A DNA stretch of 64,000 nucleotides, from assembly GCF_900115615.1 (NCBI RefSeq), contig NZ_FOXB01000003.1, forward strand, positions 62,001-126,000, given 5' to 3'. The notes below the pieces were generated by a model that searched no databases, was not told the DNA's origin, and saw only the letters and a program-made list of their open reading frames with translations. The DNA comes from Hydrogenimonas thermophila (GTDB taxonomy: Bacteria > Campylobacterota > Campylobacteria > Campylobacterales > Hydrogenimonadaceae). How positions within the stretch are numbered: the stretch's first letter is position 1; every line of letters starts with the position of its first letter. Position numbers and translations under genes: made by a program. Below, piece after piece: positions 36,385-44,694 of this stretch.

Positions 36385-38643
36385 ATGATAAAACATTTTC
36401 ATATAACTGTAACAGGAGTAGTTCAGGGGGTTGGCTTTCGTCCTTTTGTTTACAGAGTTGCCAAAAATCTTGGCTTAAAAGGGAGTGTAAGCAATACAGC
36501 AACGGGAGTTAAAATCCACATAGAGGGTCCAAAAGAGAGAATAGATAAGTTTTTAGAGTCACTTGAACAAAAACCTCCTCCTTTGGCAAAAGTGGAAAAT
36601 ATCATTGCAAAAGAGTTAGAGTTAGCAGGATTTGAGACATTTGAGATTATCTCTTCTGATGATAAAAATGAAAAAGTAACTTCCGTAAGTCCAGATGTTA
36701 CTCTTTGTGAAGCGTGTCTAAATGAGATGCGTGACCCTTCAAATCGCCGTTATCGTTATCCTTTCATAAATTGTACTGATTGTGGACCACGCTATACAAT
36801 TACAAAAACGGTACCTTACGATCGTCCAAATACATCAATGGCAAAATTTGAAATGTGTCCTGACTGCAAGAAAGAGTATGAGGATCCGATGAATAGGCGA
36901 TATCACGCTCAGCCTATCAGTTGTTGGAATTGTGGTCCAAAACTATCTTTGCTGAACAATTCTGGAAATATTTTAGAGTGTGATGATCCTATAAAAGAGA
37001 GTGCCAAACGGCTTAAAAATGGTGAAATTGTAGCTGTTAAAGGTTTAGGCGGTTTTCATTTGATGTGTAATGCTTGCGATGAAAATAGTGTACAACTTTT
37101 AAGAGAGAGAAAAAGAAGACCATCTAAACCATTGGCTATTATGGTTAAAGGTGTTAAAGAAGCCAAAATATTGGCAGATTTCAGTGAGATAGAGAAAGAG
37201 TGGCTAACAAGCAAAGAGCGGCCTATTGTTTTGTTGAAAAAAAGAGAAGGCTCAAATCTTGCACCTTCTGTCGCTCCCAATATTGATCGAATAGGAGTGA
37301 TGCTTCCTTATACTCCACTGCATGAGCTTCTTTTTGATTATATTGATTTTCCGCTTGTAGCTACCAGCGCCAACTTGAGTGATGAACCTATTATACGAGA
37401 TTCAAAAGAGCTTATTGAAAAACTTGGATCTGTTGTTGATGCAGTTTTAGATCATGATCGTGATATAGTCAATGCTTGTGATGATTCTGTAATGCAAGTA
37501 GCTGGTTCTCAACCACTGTGGCTCCGTGTTGCCAGAGGAATTGCACCGTTAACTTTTTCATTGAAAAAGCCAATAGAGCGTAAAATAGTTGCAGTTGGTG
37601 CCAATCAAAAAAGTACCATTGCACTTGGTTTTAGTGATCGTATAGTTCTCTCTCCTCATATTGGTGATTTAAACACTATTGAAGCAATGGATTATTTTGA
37701 GAGAACTATCAATACTTTCAAAAACTTTTATGATTTTACTCCTGATACGATAGTTCACGATAAGCACCCTGGATATGAGACGACTAAGTGGGCAAAAGAG
37801 CAAAATAGCAAAAGTAAAGATTTGGGAATTTTGGAAGTACAGCATCACTATGCACATGCTTTAGGGGTAATGGCTGAGTATGGACTATATGATGAGCAGG
37901 TAGTGGCATTTTGCTGGGATGGTACCGGTTATGGTGATGATGGTACTATATGGGGAGGTGAGGTAATGCTTGCTGATGCAAAAGGTTTTGAGCGAATAGC
38001 AACTATTTCACCATTTAAGCTCATAGGCGCTGATCGAGCTGTAAAAGAGCCAAGACGTGTAGCATTGTCACTTCTATTTGAAATATTTACACTTGAAGAG
38101 ATTTTAGCATTATCATTGCCTACAGTAAAAGCTTTTAGCAGTAGTGAGATTAAGATGCTTTACAAGGCGTGGGAAAGAGGAATAAATTCACCAAAAACTT
38201 CATCTATGGGACGATTATTTGATGCCATCTCCAGTCTTTGCGGTATCTGTCAAAGAAGTGGTTTTGAAGGAGAGAGCGGTATGCTCATAGAAGCAGCAGC
38301 AACTGTGCCAGATGCAAAACCATATTCGTTTAACATAGAGGATGGAGAGATTAAGTGGCAAAACATGGTGTGTGAAATAGTTAAAAACCCTGATCAAGAA
38401 ACTGTAGCATCCAGATTTTTAGCAACACTTATTGAAATAGTTTTTGTTATAGCATCAAAATATCCAGACAAACCTTTACTTTTTGCAGGAGGAGTCTTTC
38501 AAAACAGAACACTTATAGAGAAAATTTTAGCCAGATGTAAAAAGGATGGTAGAAAGTTTTATTTTCCATCTAAAGTTTCACCAAATGATGGTGCAGTTGC
38601 TTTAGGACAGGTTTGGTATGGAATAAACCAGTATATAATATAA
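36385..38643 (+). CDS. hypF: Carbamoyltransferase HypF
   Basis: Makes the thiocarbamate that becomes the cyanide ligand of [NiFe] hydrogenase iron. The 752 residues show all HypF domains in order: acylphosphatase (GVVQGVGFRPFVYR, 11-24), two zinc fingers (Cys108/111/130/133 and Cys158/161/180/183), the YrdC-like domain (KRRPSKPLAIMVKG, then TSANLSDEP) and the Kae1-like domain (VQHHYAHALGVM, ending LFAGGVFQN). It sits 3 kb from the hydrogenase island and is read with recJ. The other hyp genes must lie outside the window. Confidence 0.97.
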   Translation: MIKHFHITVTGVVQGVGFRPFVYRVAKNLGLKGSVSNTATGVKIHIEGPKERIDKFLESLEQKPPPLAKVENIIAKELELAGFETFEIISSDDKNEKVTSVSPDVTLCEACLNEMRDPSNRRYRYPFINCTDCGPRYTITKTVPYDRPNTSMAKFEMCPDCKKEYEDPMNRRYHAQPISCWNCGPKLSLLNNSGNILECDDPIKESAKRLKNGEIVAVKGLGGFHLMCNACDENSVQLLRERKRRPSKPLAIMVKGVKEAKILADFSEIEKEWLTSKERPIVLLKKREGSNLAPSVAPNIDRIGVMLPYTPLHELLFDYIDFPLVATSANLSDEPIIRDSKELIEKLGSVVDAVLDHDRDIVNACDDSVMQVAGSQPLWLRVARGIAPLTFSLKKPIERKIVAVGANQKSTIALGFSDRIVLSPHIGDLNTIEAMDYFERTINTFKNFYDFTPDTIVHDKHPGYETTKWAKEQNSKSKDLGILEVQHHYAHALGVMAEYGLYDEQVVAFCWDGTGYGDDGTIWGGEVMLADAKGFERIATISPFKLIGADRAVKEPRRVALSLLFEIFTLEEILALSLPTVKAFSSSEIKMLYKAWERGINSPKTSSMGRLFDAISSLCGICQRSGFEGESGMLIEAAATVPDAKPYSFNIEDGEIKWQNMVCEIVKNPDQETVASRFLATLIEIVFVIASKYPDKPLLFAGGVFQNRTLIEKILARCKKDGRKFYFPSKVSPNDGAVALGQVWYGINQYII

Positions 38644-38716
38644 AATATGAAGAAAATTTATTATTAATGATAATTTAAGTATGTTGTCAATAAAATTGAT
38701 AAAGAGGAGATTGTAA

Positions 38717-40666
38717 ATGTTTAAAAATCTTAAAATAGCACAAAAAGTTCATATACCATTAATTATTGCTATACTGACAACATCAATTATCATTGTGGTT
38801 AACTCATATATATCCATTAATAAAGTTGAAAAAGAGGCCTTTGAAAAAGAGAGAATTATATTAACTAGATATTTTGAGCAAAAGTTTCAAGCAAAGAAAG
38901 ATGTAGGTTTAACAAATGCAATAAATATTGCAAATAATTTATATGTAAAAAAAGCATTAAAAGAGAACAATAGAGAGATAGTAATAAATGGTTTAAAAAG
39001 TTTAAGCAATGACTTCAAAAATTATACAAAATATAAGAATATAAAAATACATATTCATACCAAAGATCTTCACTCTTTTGCAAGACTTTGGAAATTGAAA
39101 AAATATGGAGATGATTTAAGTGGCTTTAGAAAAACTATTGTTGAGATTAAAAGAACACATAAGCCTTTTAGTGCTATTGAAATAGGGCGGGCAGGTTTAG
39201 TTCTTAGAGGGCTGGCTCCTGTTCTTGATAATGGTAATTATCTTGGAAGCGTAGAGTTTATTCAAGGTTTAAACTCTATTTCAAAAGATGCTAGAAAAGA
39301 TGGATTTGAGATTATTACCATTATGGATAAAAAGTTTTCAAGTATTGCTACCTTTTTAAAGAGTCAAAAAAGTCTTTTTGGAAGTTACGCAGTTGTTACA
39401 AAAAATGGAGCTTACAATAAAAATTTTGTAGATGATATATCATCAGTTGCAAAATTAACACCAACTTTTAAAAGTTCAAAATATTTTGTTGTCTCATTAC
39501 CTATTAAAGATTTTAGTAATATTGTAGTTGGATACGCTCTTGTAGGGGTAGACCTTAAAACAGTAGAGTCAATTATAGATGAAACATCAAGTGCATTAAT
39601 AAATCAGCTAATAATAATGTTGATAGCAGACATTATTATGCTTTTGGTTCTTCTTTTAATTATTTCTAAAGGTATAACAAAGCCTGTAAATGAGTTAAAA
39701 GATAGAACAAGGGAGATATCTCAGGGTGATGGTGATTTAACTAAGAGGATAAAAGTAGATACAAATGATGAAATAGGAGAAACGGCTTCATTTATTAATG
39801 AGTTTATTAAAAAAGTCCAAGATGTAATTGTAAATATTAGAAGTTTATCGACAGATGCACTCAGTTCTTCTAGGGAGTTAAAAAGAGATGCAGAAGAGAC
39901 AATTAAGAGTACATTGTTACAAAACAGTATTGTAAACAGCACTAAAGAGCTTTCGGCAGAAGCTAAAGAGAATTTAAAAACTGCTGAAACATCAGTTTTG
40001 GATACATCTAAAAATATTGAGGAAGCATATACTGTTTTGGAAAAAATGCAAAAAACTCTTAATGATATGGCATCCAAAATAGTTGAGGATGCTATTGGTG
40101 CTAAAGAGGTAGCACAAAATGTTACATCTCTAGCTGATCAGACAAATCAGATAAAAGAGGTAATAGAAATTATTAAAGATATTGCAGATCAGACAAACCT
40201 TTTAGCACTTAATGCAGCCATTGAAGCAGCCCGTGCAGGTGAACATGGTCGTGGGTTTGCTGTTGTTGCTGATGAGGTAAGAAAGCTTGCTGAACGTACA
40301 CAGAAATCTCTTACAGAGATTGATGCTGCAATTTCTGTTATTGTTCAAGGTGTAGTAGAGGCTCAACAAGAGATAAACTTAATGGCTAATAATGCAGAGT
40401 TAGTAAGTGAAACTACAGGAAATGTCGTAAATGAGAGTACAAAAGCCATTAAATGGATGCAGGAGACTATAGAGTTATCTAAAAAAGCTGTTGAGGAGAC
40501 TAGAAACGTAGATAGTAATCTAGACAAGTTAGTTTCTGAAAACGATAAGTTATCTCTTGCTGCAAATAGTAGTGAAGAGTTAGCAAAAAACCTTGAATTA
40601 GTATCTAAAAGACTTCAGCAGATAACAGATGCATTAAATTCTGAGATGAATAAATTTAAAGTTTAA
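38717..40666 (+). CDS. Methyl-accepting chemotaxis protein with dCACHE-type sensor
   Basis: A 649-residue transmembrane receptor. The first membrane helix spans about residues 13-30; the periplasmic sensor (30-290) resembles the dCACHE_3 class, with [15 protein letters not shown] and [17 protein letters not shown]. The second helix is near 294-318, then HAMP and the signalling domain whose tip reads [20 protein letters not shown]. There is no terminal CheR pentapeptide. The ligand is unknown. A strong AGAGGAGA site precedes the start. The gene lies alone between hypF and the transposase-like gene. Confidence 0.93.
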   Translation: MFKNLKIAQKVHIPLIIAILTTSIIIVVNSYISINKVEKEAFEKERIILTRYFEQKFQAKKDVGLTNAINIANNLYVKKALKENNREIVINGLKSLSNDFKNYTKYKNIKIHIHTKDLHSFARLWKLKKYGDDLSGFRKTIVEIKRTHKPFSAIEIGRAGLVLRGLAPVLDNGNYLGSVEFIQGLNSISKDARKDGFEIITIMDKKFSSIATFLKSQKSLFGSYAVVTKNGAYNKNFVDDISSVAKLTPTFKSSKYFVVSLPIKDFSNIVVGYALVGVDLKTVESIIDETSSALINQLIIMLIADIIMLLVLLLIISKGITKPVNELKDRTREISQGDGDLTKRIKVDTNDEIGETASFINEFIKKVQDVIVNIRSLSTDALSSSRELKRDAEETIKSTLLQNSIVNSTKELSAEAKENLKTAETSVLDTSKNIEEAYTVLEKMQKTLNDMASKIVEDAIGAKEVAQNVTSLADQTNQIKEVIEIIKDIADQTNLLALNAAIEAARAGEHGRGFAVVADEVRKLAERTQKSLTEIDAAISVIVQGVVEAQQEINLMANNAELVSETTGNVVNESTKAIKWMQETIELSKKAVEETRNVDSNLDKLVSENDKLSLAANSSEELAKNLELVSKRLQQITDALNSEMNKFKV

Positions 40667-40680
40667 TAAATAGTTTTATT

Positions 40681-41352
40681 TTAAGTTAAATAGAGTGAAT
40701 ATAATATATTCTTTTGTTCTTCAATATTGTAATTAAATTTGAATTCAACTTCTTTAAGGTAGTAGATAAAGTATTCTTTATCTACACCTCTGTATCTTTT
40801 AATACTCTCTTCAAAAAAATTCCAGAATTTAATAATAGTATTGTCTAAATGTTCAAGTTTTGCAACCCTCCTGAAGGTTATGAAGCGTGAAAGCTGATTG
40901 TAATATTTATGTTGCATTCCATCATCAAGAAGATGGGTACGATATTTTCTAAGGGATGGCATAAGGATATTATAAACCTTTCCACCATAATCGAATGTCA
41001 AAAAGTTTTGAATATCAAAAATTGTATTTTCACTCTTCTTTTTACTCTTTTCAAGGTAAAAGTATTCATCAAATTCTTTAATCTCACCTGCATGTTTGTT
41101 GTACTGCTCTTCTAAATATTGTGTTATAAGTAAGCGTATTTGATCATAATGTGTTTTAGCAGTCATATAGCTGCATTTACACTCTTTTGAAGCTTCTCTG
41201 GCTGTCAAGTTTTTACAGAATGCATTAATAATATTTTTAGTTTTTTCAATTTTTGCTGGGCTTATTTTACGCTTACATAATGCACATTTTAGATGACCAT
41301 TTGCTAGTTTATACAGTTTAGTATGATTGCAATATATACATTGAGTGATCAT
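40681..41352 (-). CDS. IS1595-like transposase, solitary copy
   Basis: A 223-residue protein with an N-terminal zinc ribbon (CIYCNHTKLYKLANGHLKCALC), an HTH-like segment (LTAREASKECKCSYMTAKTHY) and a C-terminal ISXO2-like catalytic region: EFDEYFY with the first acidic residue, LLDDGMQHKYY with the second, and DNTIIKFWNFFEESIKRYRGVDKEY, the IS1595-type N-x-IE-x-W block. The DDE core is shorter than in active IS1595 elements and I see no terminal inverted repeats beside it. It may be a decayed insertion or a domesticated transposase next to the hydrogenase island. Confidence 0.65.
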   Translation of the reverse strand: MITQCIYCNHTKLYKLANGHLKCALCKRKISPAKIEKTKNIINAFCKNLTAREASKECKCSYMTAKTHYDQIRLLITQYLEEQYNKHAGEIKEFDEYFYLEKSKKKSENTIFDIQNFLTFDYGGKVYNILMPSLRKYRTHLLDDGMQHKYYNQLSRFITFRRVAKLEHLDNTIIKFWNFFEESIKRYRGVDKEYFIYYLKEVEFKFNYNIEEQKNILYSLYLT

Positions 41353-41441
41353 AGCCTCATTTTAACATAGTTTAGTTCCGAAATTAGCTAAGAGTAGTGT
41401 TTCATCAGTTCATTTTTAGTCAAAAGTTACTATTATTACAA

Positions 41442-41500
41442 TATTGAAAGTAGAGCACCGCACGTATCCTTGGACGGTTCCGAGCGTCCGGGGTATCTTC
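41442..41500. other. GC-rich hairpin and short repeat at the end of the sensor-hydrogenase operon
   Basis: CCTTGGACG (41468-41476) can pair with CGTCCGGGG (41485-41493) in a nine-pair stem with two G-U pairs, in an otherwise AT-rich gap. Next to it, 41442-41456 is the exact reverse complement of 44670-44684 in the leader of the uptake hydrogenase. The stem lies about 20-50 bases beyond the large-subunit stop and has no T-run on that strand, so it may stabilise the 3' end rather than terminate. Confidence 0.45.
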
Positions 41501-41515
41501 TCATTTTTATACATC

Positions 41516-42814
41516 TTAATGTGTTGTACAGACTGAGCATACATCAAAAGTTCTAAAAACAAATTCTGCAACTTCAGTGTCTTTCAAGCCAATCATTGCT
41601 TTTTGGGCAATACCTGGATTTTGTACTGATGAGGTGCTAAGGTTCCATTGGGTAGGTGTAATTATTTGAGAAGATTTTATTGTACCGTTTTCTATTGAAA
41701 TTTTATGAATAAGAGATCCTCTTGGTGCCTCTATAACTCCAATGCCTTTGCCACTTATTGATTGCCAAGATATTTTTGGATTTATATAAGATGGTTCATC
41801 TATATTTATAGTGGAAATTAATCGTCTGCACTCATGTAAAAGTATTGCTATCTCATATACTCTAGCTGTAATGCGTGTAGTTATAGTATCTTTATTGCGA
41901 CGGAACATGTCTCTTATTAGTGCAACTTTTTTTGTTAATGCTCTAGCAAGAGGTCCTGTTTCATAAAATTTTCCATTAAATTTAACCTTTTTGGCAAATG
42001 TCTTTTCTCCATAGTATAAAGATTCTTCCTCTTCTATTTTATCAATATCTAAACTATGGTAAATATTTGTTGCCATTTTTGCTTTTGAGAAAATAGAGTG
42101 TTCTCCTAATACTATAAATCTTCCATGGCTTTTGCCAATCGTGCCCAACTCCTCTTTTTCTAATAGTCTTAACATATCAGGTAGATCACCAGTTAATCTT
42201 AGTAGTTGTTCGCATCTTTTCATACTTAGGATATTATCTAAACTATCTTTTATTATTTTTTCTTCGAAAAATTCAATAACACTGCATAAAAGTGCATCTG
42301 CGTGCATTAATTCAAGAGGTGTTGGATCGCATACTACCCCTCCAGGAATTGCATAAGATGAGTGAGGCCACTGTCCTGCAAAAATGGCAATAACAGATGT
42401 AATTTGTGTAACGGCATAATGCATTTTTAGATATGAAGGAGGTTCAGTTTTTGTCAGACTTGCCAGTTTTGGAGACAAAGTAAGATAAAACCATTTAAGA
42501 TGATTTTGTATAATTTCACAATATAAAGTAATATCTCTAATAACTTTTGCTTTTAGAGTTAAATCAACAGTAATAGAGCTGTTTTCTAAAATTGATTCAA
42601 GTGACCTTACTGCTGCCATTAGATGAGAATGACCGCAAATACCACAAACTCTTGGAGAGATTACTAGTGCATCAAGAGCAGGTTTTCTTTTAAGAATTAA
42701 TTCTATGCCTCTGAAATTTGGAAAATCTATCTGTACATCTCTGATTTTCCCCCATTGATTATGAAAAGTTAGTACAGCTTCTCCTTCTATATGTTCTACT
42801 AATTGTTTAATCAT
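41516..42814 (-). CDS. [NiFe] hydrogenase large subunit, sensory/cytosolic type without C-terminal extension
   Basis: A 432-residue large subunit, shorter than the 578-residue uptake enzyme nearby. The nickel-binding motif L1 is RVCGICGHSH (Cys57, Cys60), and L2 at the very end is DVCSVCTTH (Cys426, Cys429). Two things stand out: Pro of the usual DPC is Val, and translation ends exactly at the final His, so no maturation peptide needs removal, as in the regulatory hydrogenases HoxC/HupV. The N-terminal HIEGEAVLTF replaces the usual RIEGH. With its small subunit and TetR it forms an overlapping three-gene operon (8-bp overlap here). I infer an H2 sensor or a low-activity cytosolic hydrogenase. 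Confidence 0.88.
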   Translation of the reverse strand: MIKQLVEHIEGEAVLTFHNQWGKIRDVQIDFPNFRGIELILKRKPALDALVISPRVCGICGHSHLMAAVRSLESILENSSITVDLTLKAKVIRDITLYCEIIQNHLKWFYLTLSPKLASLTKTEPPSYLKMHYAVTQITSVIAIFAGQWPHSSYAIPGGVVCDPTPLELMHADALLCSVIEFFEEKIIKDSLDNILSMKRCEQLLRLTGDLPDMLRLLEKEELGTIGKSHGRFIVLGEHSIFSKAKMATNIYHSLDIDKIEEEESLYYGEKTFAKKVKFNGKFYETGPLARALTKKVALIRDMFRRNKDTITTRITARVYEIAILLHECRRLISTINIDEPSYINPKISWQSISGKGIGVIEAPRGSLIHKISIENGTIKSSQIITPTQWNLSTSSVQNPGIAQKAMIGLKDTEVAEFVFRTFDVCSVCTTH

Positions 42815-43697
42815 CTAGTAACCTCTTTTTTAACCTAGGAATTGAAAATGTTTTTGCTACACTACTAACTGTAAGGTAAATTCGTTTGGATACTCCAAGA
42901 GGTACTTCTGCTGGAATTGACATATTTTTAGGAGTATAGAAAAAGGAGAAGTTAGGGAAGTTGGGTTCAGTGCAACCAAAGCAAGGTTGACCAGTTCTTG
43001 TTTTTGAGCTAGTTTCATTCCAGAGTGTTATATTGCAGTTTCCTCGACTCATAGGTCCTCTGCACCCTTGCTCGTAAAAGAGACATCCTTCTTTAAGTCC
43101 AAAATCTTTTGCATCCACTTTCCATTCAAAATATTCATTACGACTGCAACCGTGATGAATTGTATGGGCATATATCTCTTTTGGACGTTTCATGTTGTCA
43201 AGAGGAATTGGTTGTTTTGATTTTATAGCCATTAGAACTGTTGCAAGATTTTTTGGGTGTATAGGGCATCCAGGTATATTAATAACATTACTTTTTAAAA
43301 TATGTGGATTTTTTAGTTTTTGTTCATGTCTAAATAAAATTCCAGTTGCATTTCTTTTATTTTGAGAGAAAATACCACCAAATGATGCACAAGTTCCTGC
43401 TGCAATTACAGTATCTACCTTACCATCAAATCTTTTTATAAGTTTGTCAATTGAAATTCCTGCTCTATAAAAATTTGGATCAATTGTCCCTTCTATAATA
43501 AGAATATCACATTGTATTGATTTATCATTAACAATTTTTTTAAGTGAAATAGGTGAAGGAATTATAGGATGATATATAAGGTCAAATGAGTTAAGTACAG
43601 TTTTTAGGTAGGGATAGTTAAAGAAAGAGTGACTGTTTCCATTACAAGTTGCACCTTGTAACCATATAATTTTAGGTTTTTTGTGGTAGTTCATCAT
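42807..43697 (-). CDS. [NiFe] hydrogenase small subunit, soluble, with altered proximal cluster motif
   Basis: A 296-residue iron-sulfur subunit without a Tat signal, so the complex should stay in the cytoplasm. The proximal cluster motif, CxGC in standard enzymes, is Cys18-Asn-Gly-Asn21 (QGATCNGNSHSF); the remaining ligands GTCASFGG and PGCPIHP are present. The medial/distal cluster residues appear in HHGCSRNEYF, GCLFYEQGCRGP, GNCNITLWN and CFGCTEPNFP. I believe similar CNGN motifs occur in some group 2 hydrogenases of Aquificae and Campylobacterota, but cannot confirm it here. The start lies inside the end of the TetR gene (26-bp overlap). Confidence 0.88.
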   Translation of the reverse strand: MMNYHKKPKIIWLQGATCNGNSHSFFNYPYLKTVLNSFDLIYHPIIPSPISLKKIVNDKSIQCDILIIEGTIDPNFYRAGISIDKLIKRFDGKVDTVIAAGTCASFGGIFSQNKRNATGILFRHEQKLKNPHILKSNVINIPGCPIHPKNLATVLMAIKSKQPIPLDNMKRPKEIYAHTIHHGCSRNEYFEWKVDAKDFGLKEGCLFYEQGCRGPMSRGNCNITLWNETSSKTRTGQPCFGCTEPNFPNFSFFYTPKNMSIPAEVPLGVSKRIYLTVSSVAKTFSIPRLKKRLLDD

Positions 43698-44280
43698 TTT
43701 TTAGAGCTCTATATATATTCTCTGCAATTGACTCTTCGTAATGCTCTAATGGTTCGGGTAAAATAGCCTCTCCATTTAAAAATACCATTCCTCCAAGATA
43801 TCCCATAAAAAGACCAAATGCAGAGAAAAAGTCTTGGTTTCTTAGTTCTCCAGATTGCACACCATTGTCAAAAAAGATCATCAATTCTGTAACAAAAGCC
43901 GTTATGCATGTAATTCCTTCACACCGCTCTTTGTATATTTCACGATTGGAAAGATAAACACGAAGGAAAAAATCAAGCATCTCAGGCTCTTCTTTTGCTG
44001 TTTGAAAATAGACATTTACAATTTTACGGATTTTATCTTTTGTAGATATTGGTGAGTCATTAATAACACGAAGTTTTGCCCCCAATGATTCAGAAATATG
44101 ACGAATTATCTCTTCCGCCAGACTCTCTTTTGAAGAGAAGTAGTTATAAAAATTTCCAGCACTCATTCCTAATGATTTTGCAATTTCAGGTATAGTTGTT
44201 GAATAAAACCCTCTTCTTGAAAATAGTCGAAGAGCAGCTTTTATAATGTCTATTTTTTTTCTCTCTTTAGATTTTCTCAT
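43672..44280 (-). CDS. TetR-family regulator heading the sensor-hydrogenase operon
   Basis: A 202-residue TetR protein: N-terminal helix-turn-helix with TTIPEIAKSLGMSAGNFYNYFSSKESL, then a ligand-binding domain containing LDFFLRVYLSNREIYKERC. Two paralogues at 50890 and 51503 share this last motif (FFLRVYLANRE/D). It is translationally coupled to the hydrogenase small subunit, so regulator and hydrogenase are made together. A probable operator, ATTGTT-6-AACAAT, lies at 44327-44344 just upstream. The effector is unknown; direct or indirect response to hydrogenase state is an attractive inference. Confidence 0.9.
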   Translation of the reverse strand: MRKSKERKKIDIIKAALRLFSRRGFYSTTIPEIAKSLGMSAGNFYNYFSSKESLAEEIIRHISESLGAKLRVINDSPISTKDKIRKIVNVYFQTAKEEPEMLDFFLRVYLSNREIYKERCEGITCITAFVTELMIFFDNGVQSGELRNQDFFSAFGLFMGYLGGMVFLNGEAILPEPLEHYEESIAENIYRALKNDELPQKT

Positions 44281-44694
44281 ATTAGTCTCTTATCCCAATA
44301 AAATTGTTAGCTCTAAATAATACCAAATTGTTTCTTTGAACAATAAGTTTTTTCTTTTTTTAAATAACATTTTGAATAAAAAGAGTTGCATTAATATAAT
44401 AAAGAAAAAAATTTATTATTATTTCCATCAATAATTATGTTATATACAAAGACGATAAATACTATTTAATAAAAAATGAAGAATAAGCAGTGTTACTTAA
44501 ATAAAACTTCAAAAAAATATATTTTTAAAAATTATTATTGCAAATAAGCATTCATTCATAAAAATTTAAGTTCAAACGAATTATCATTCATTCACAGGCC
44601 ATATAAAAGTCATAATATTTATACTTGCGAAAGTTTAAGAGTTAAATATTATGATTATGAATAGCGGCCGCTCTACTTTCAATAAGGAGTAACA
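44281..44694. promoter_or_regulatory. Divergent regulatory region between the sensor and uptake hydrogenase operons
   Basis: 414 AT-rich bases without a gene separate the TetR gene from hydA. Visible elements: an inverted repeat ATTGTT-TCTTTG-AACAAT at 44327-44344; direct copies of CATTCATTCA at 44549-44558 and 44585-44594; a GCTCTACTTTCAATA segment at 44670-44684 whose inverted copy lies at 41442-41456; and an AAGGAG ribosome site at 44684-44689. A -10-like CATAATAT lies near 44611. The length and repeats imply complex control of both operons. Confidence 0.6.
44549..44594 (+). promoter_or_regulatory. Paired CATTCATTCA boxes, candidate TetR operator
   Basis: Two identical 10-mers 36 bp apart upstream of hydA. 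The same half-site forms a palindrome, TGAATG-GG-CATTCA, at 52125-52138 after the last TetR gene. TetR proteins often bind such palindromes, so these may be sites for the local regulators. Confidence 0.45.

Noticed and set aside
44664-44675. GCGGCCGCTCTA before hydA resembles a cloning-vector polylinker.
   Set aside because: Only 12 bases match, the sequence continues without a break into the hydA leader, and a related copy is present at 41442-41456, so it is native sequence.
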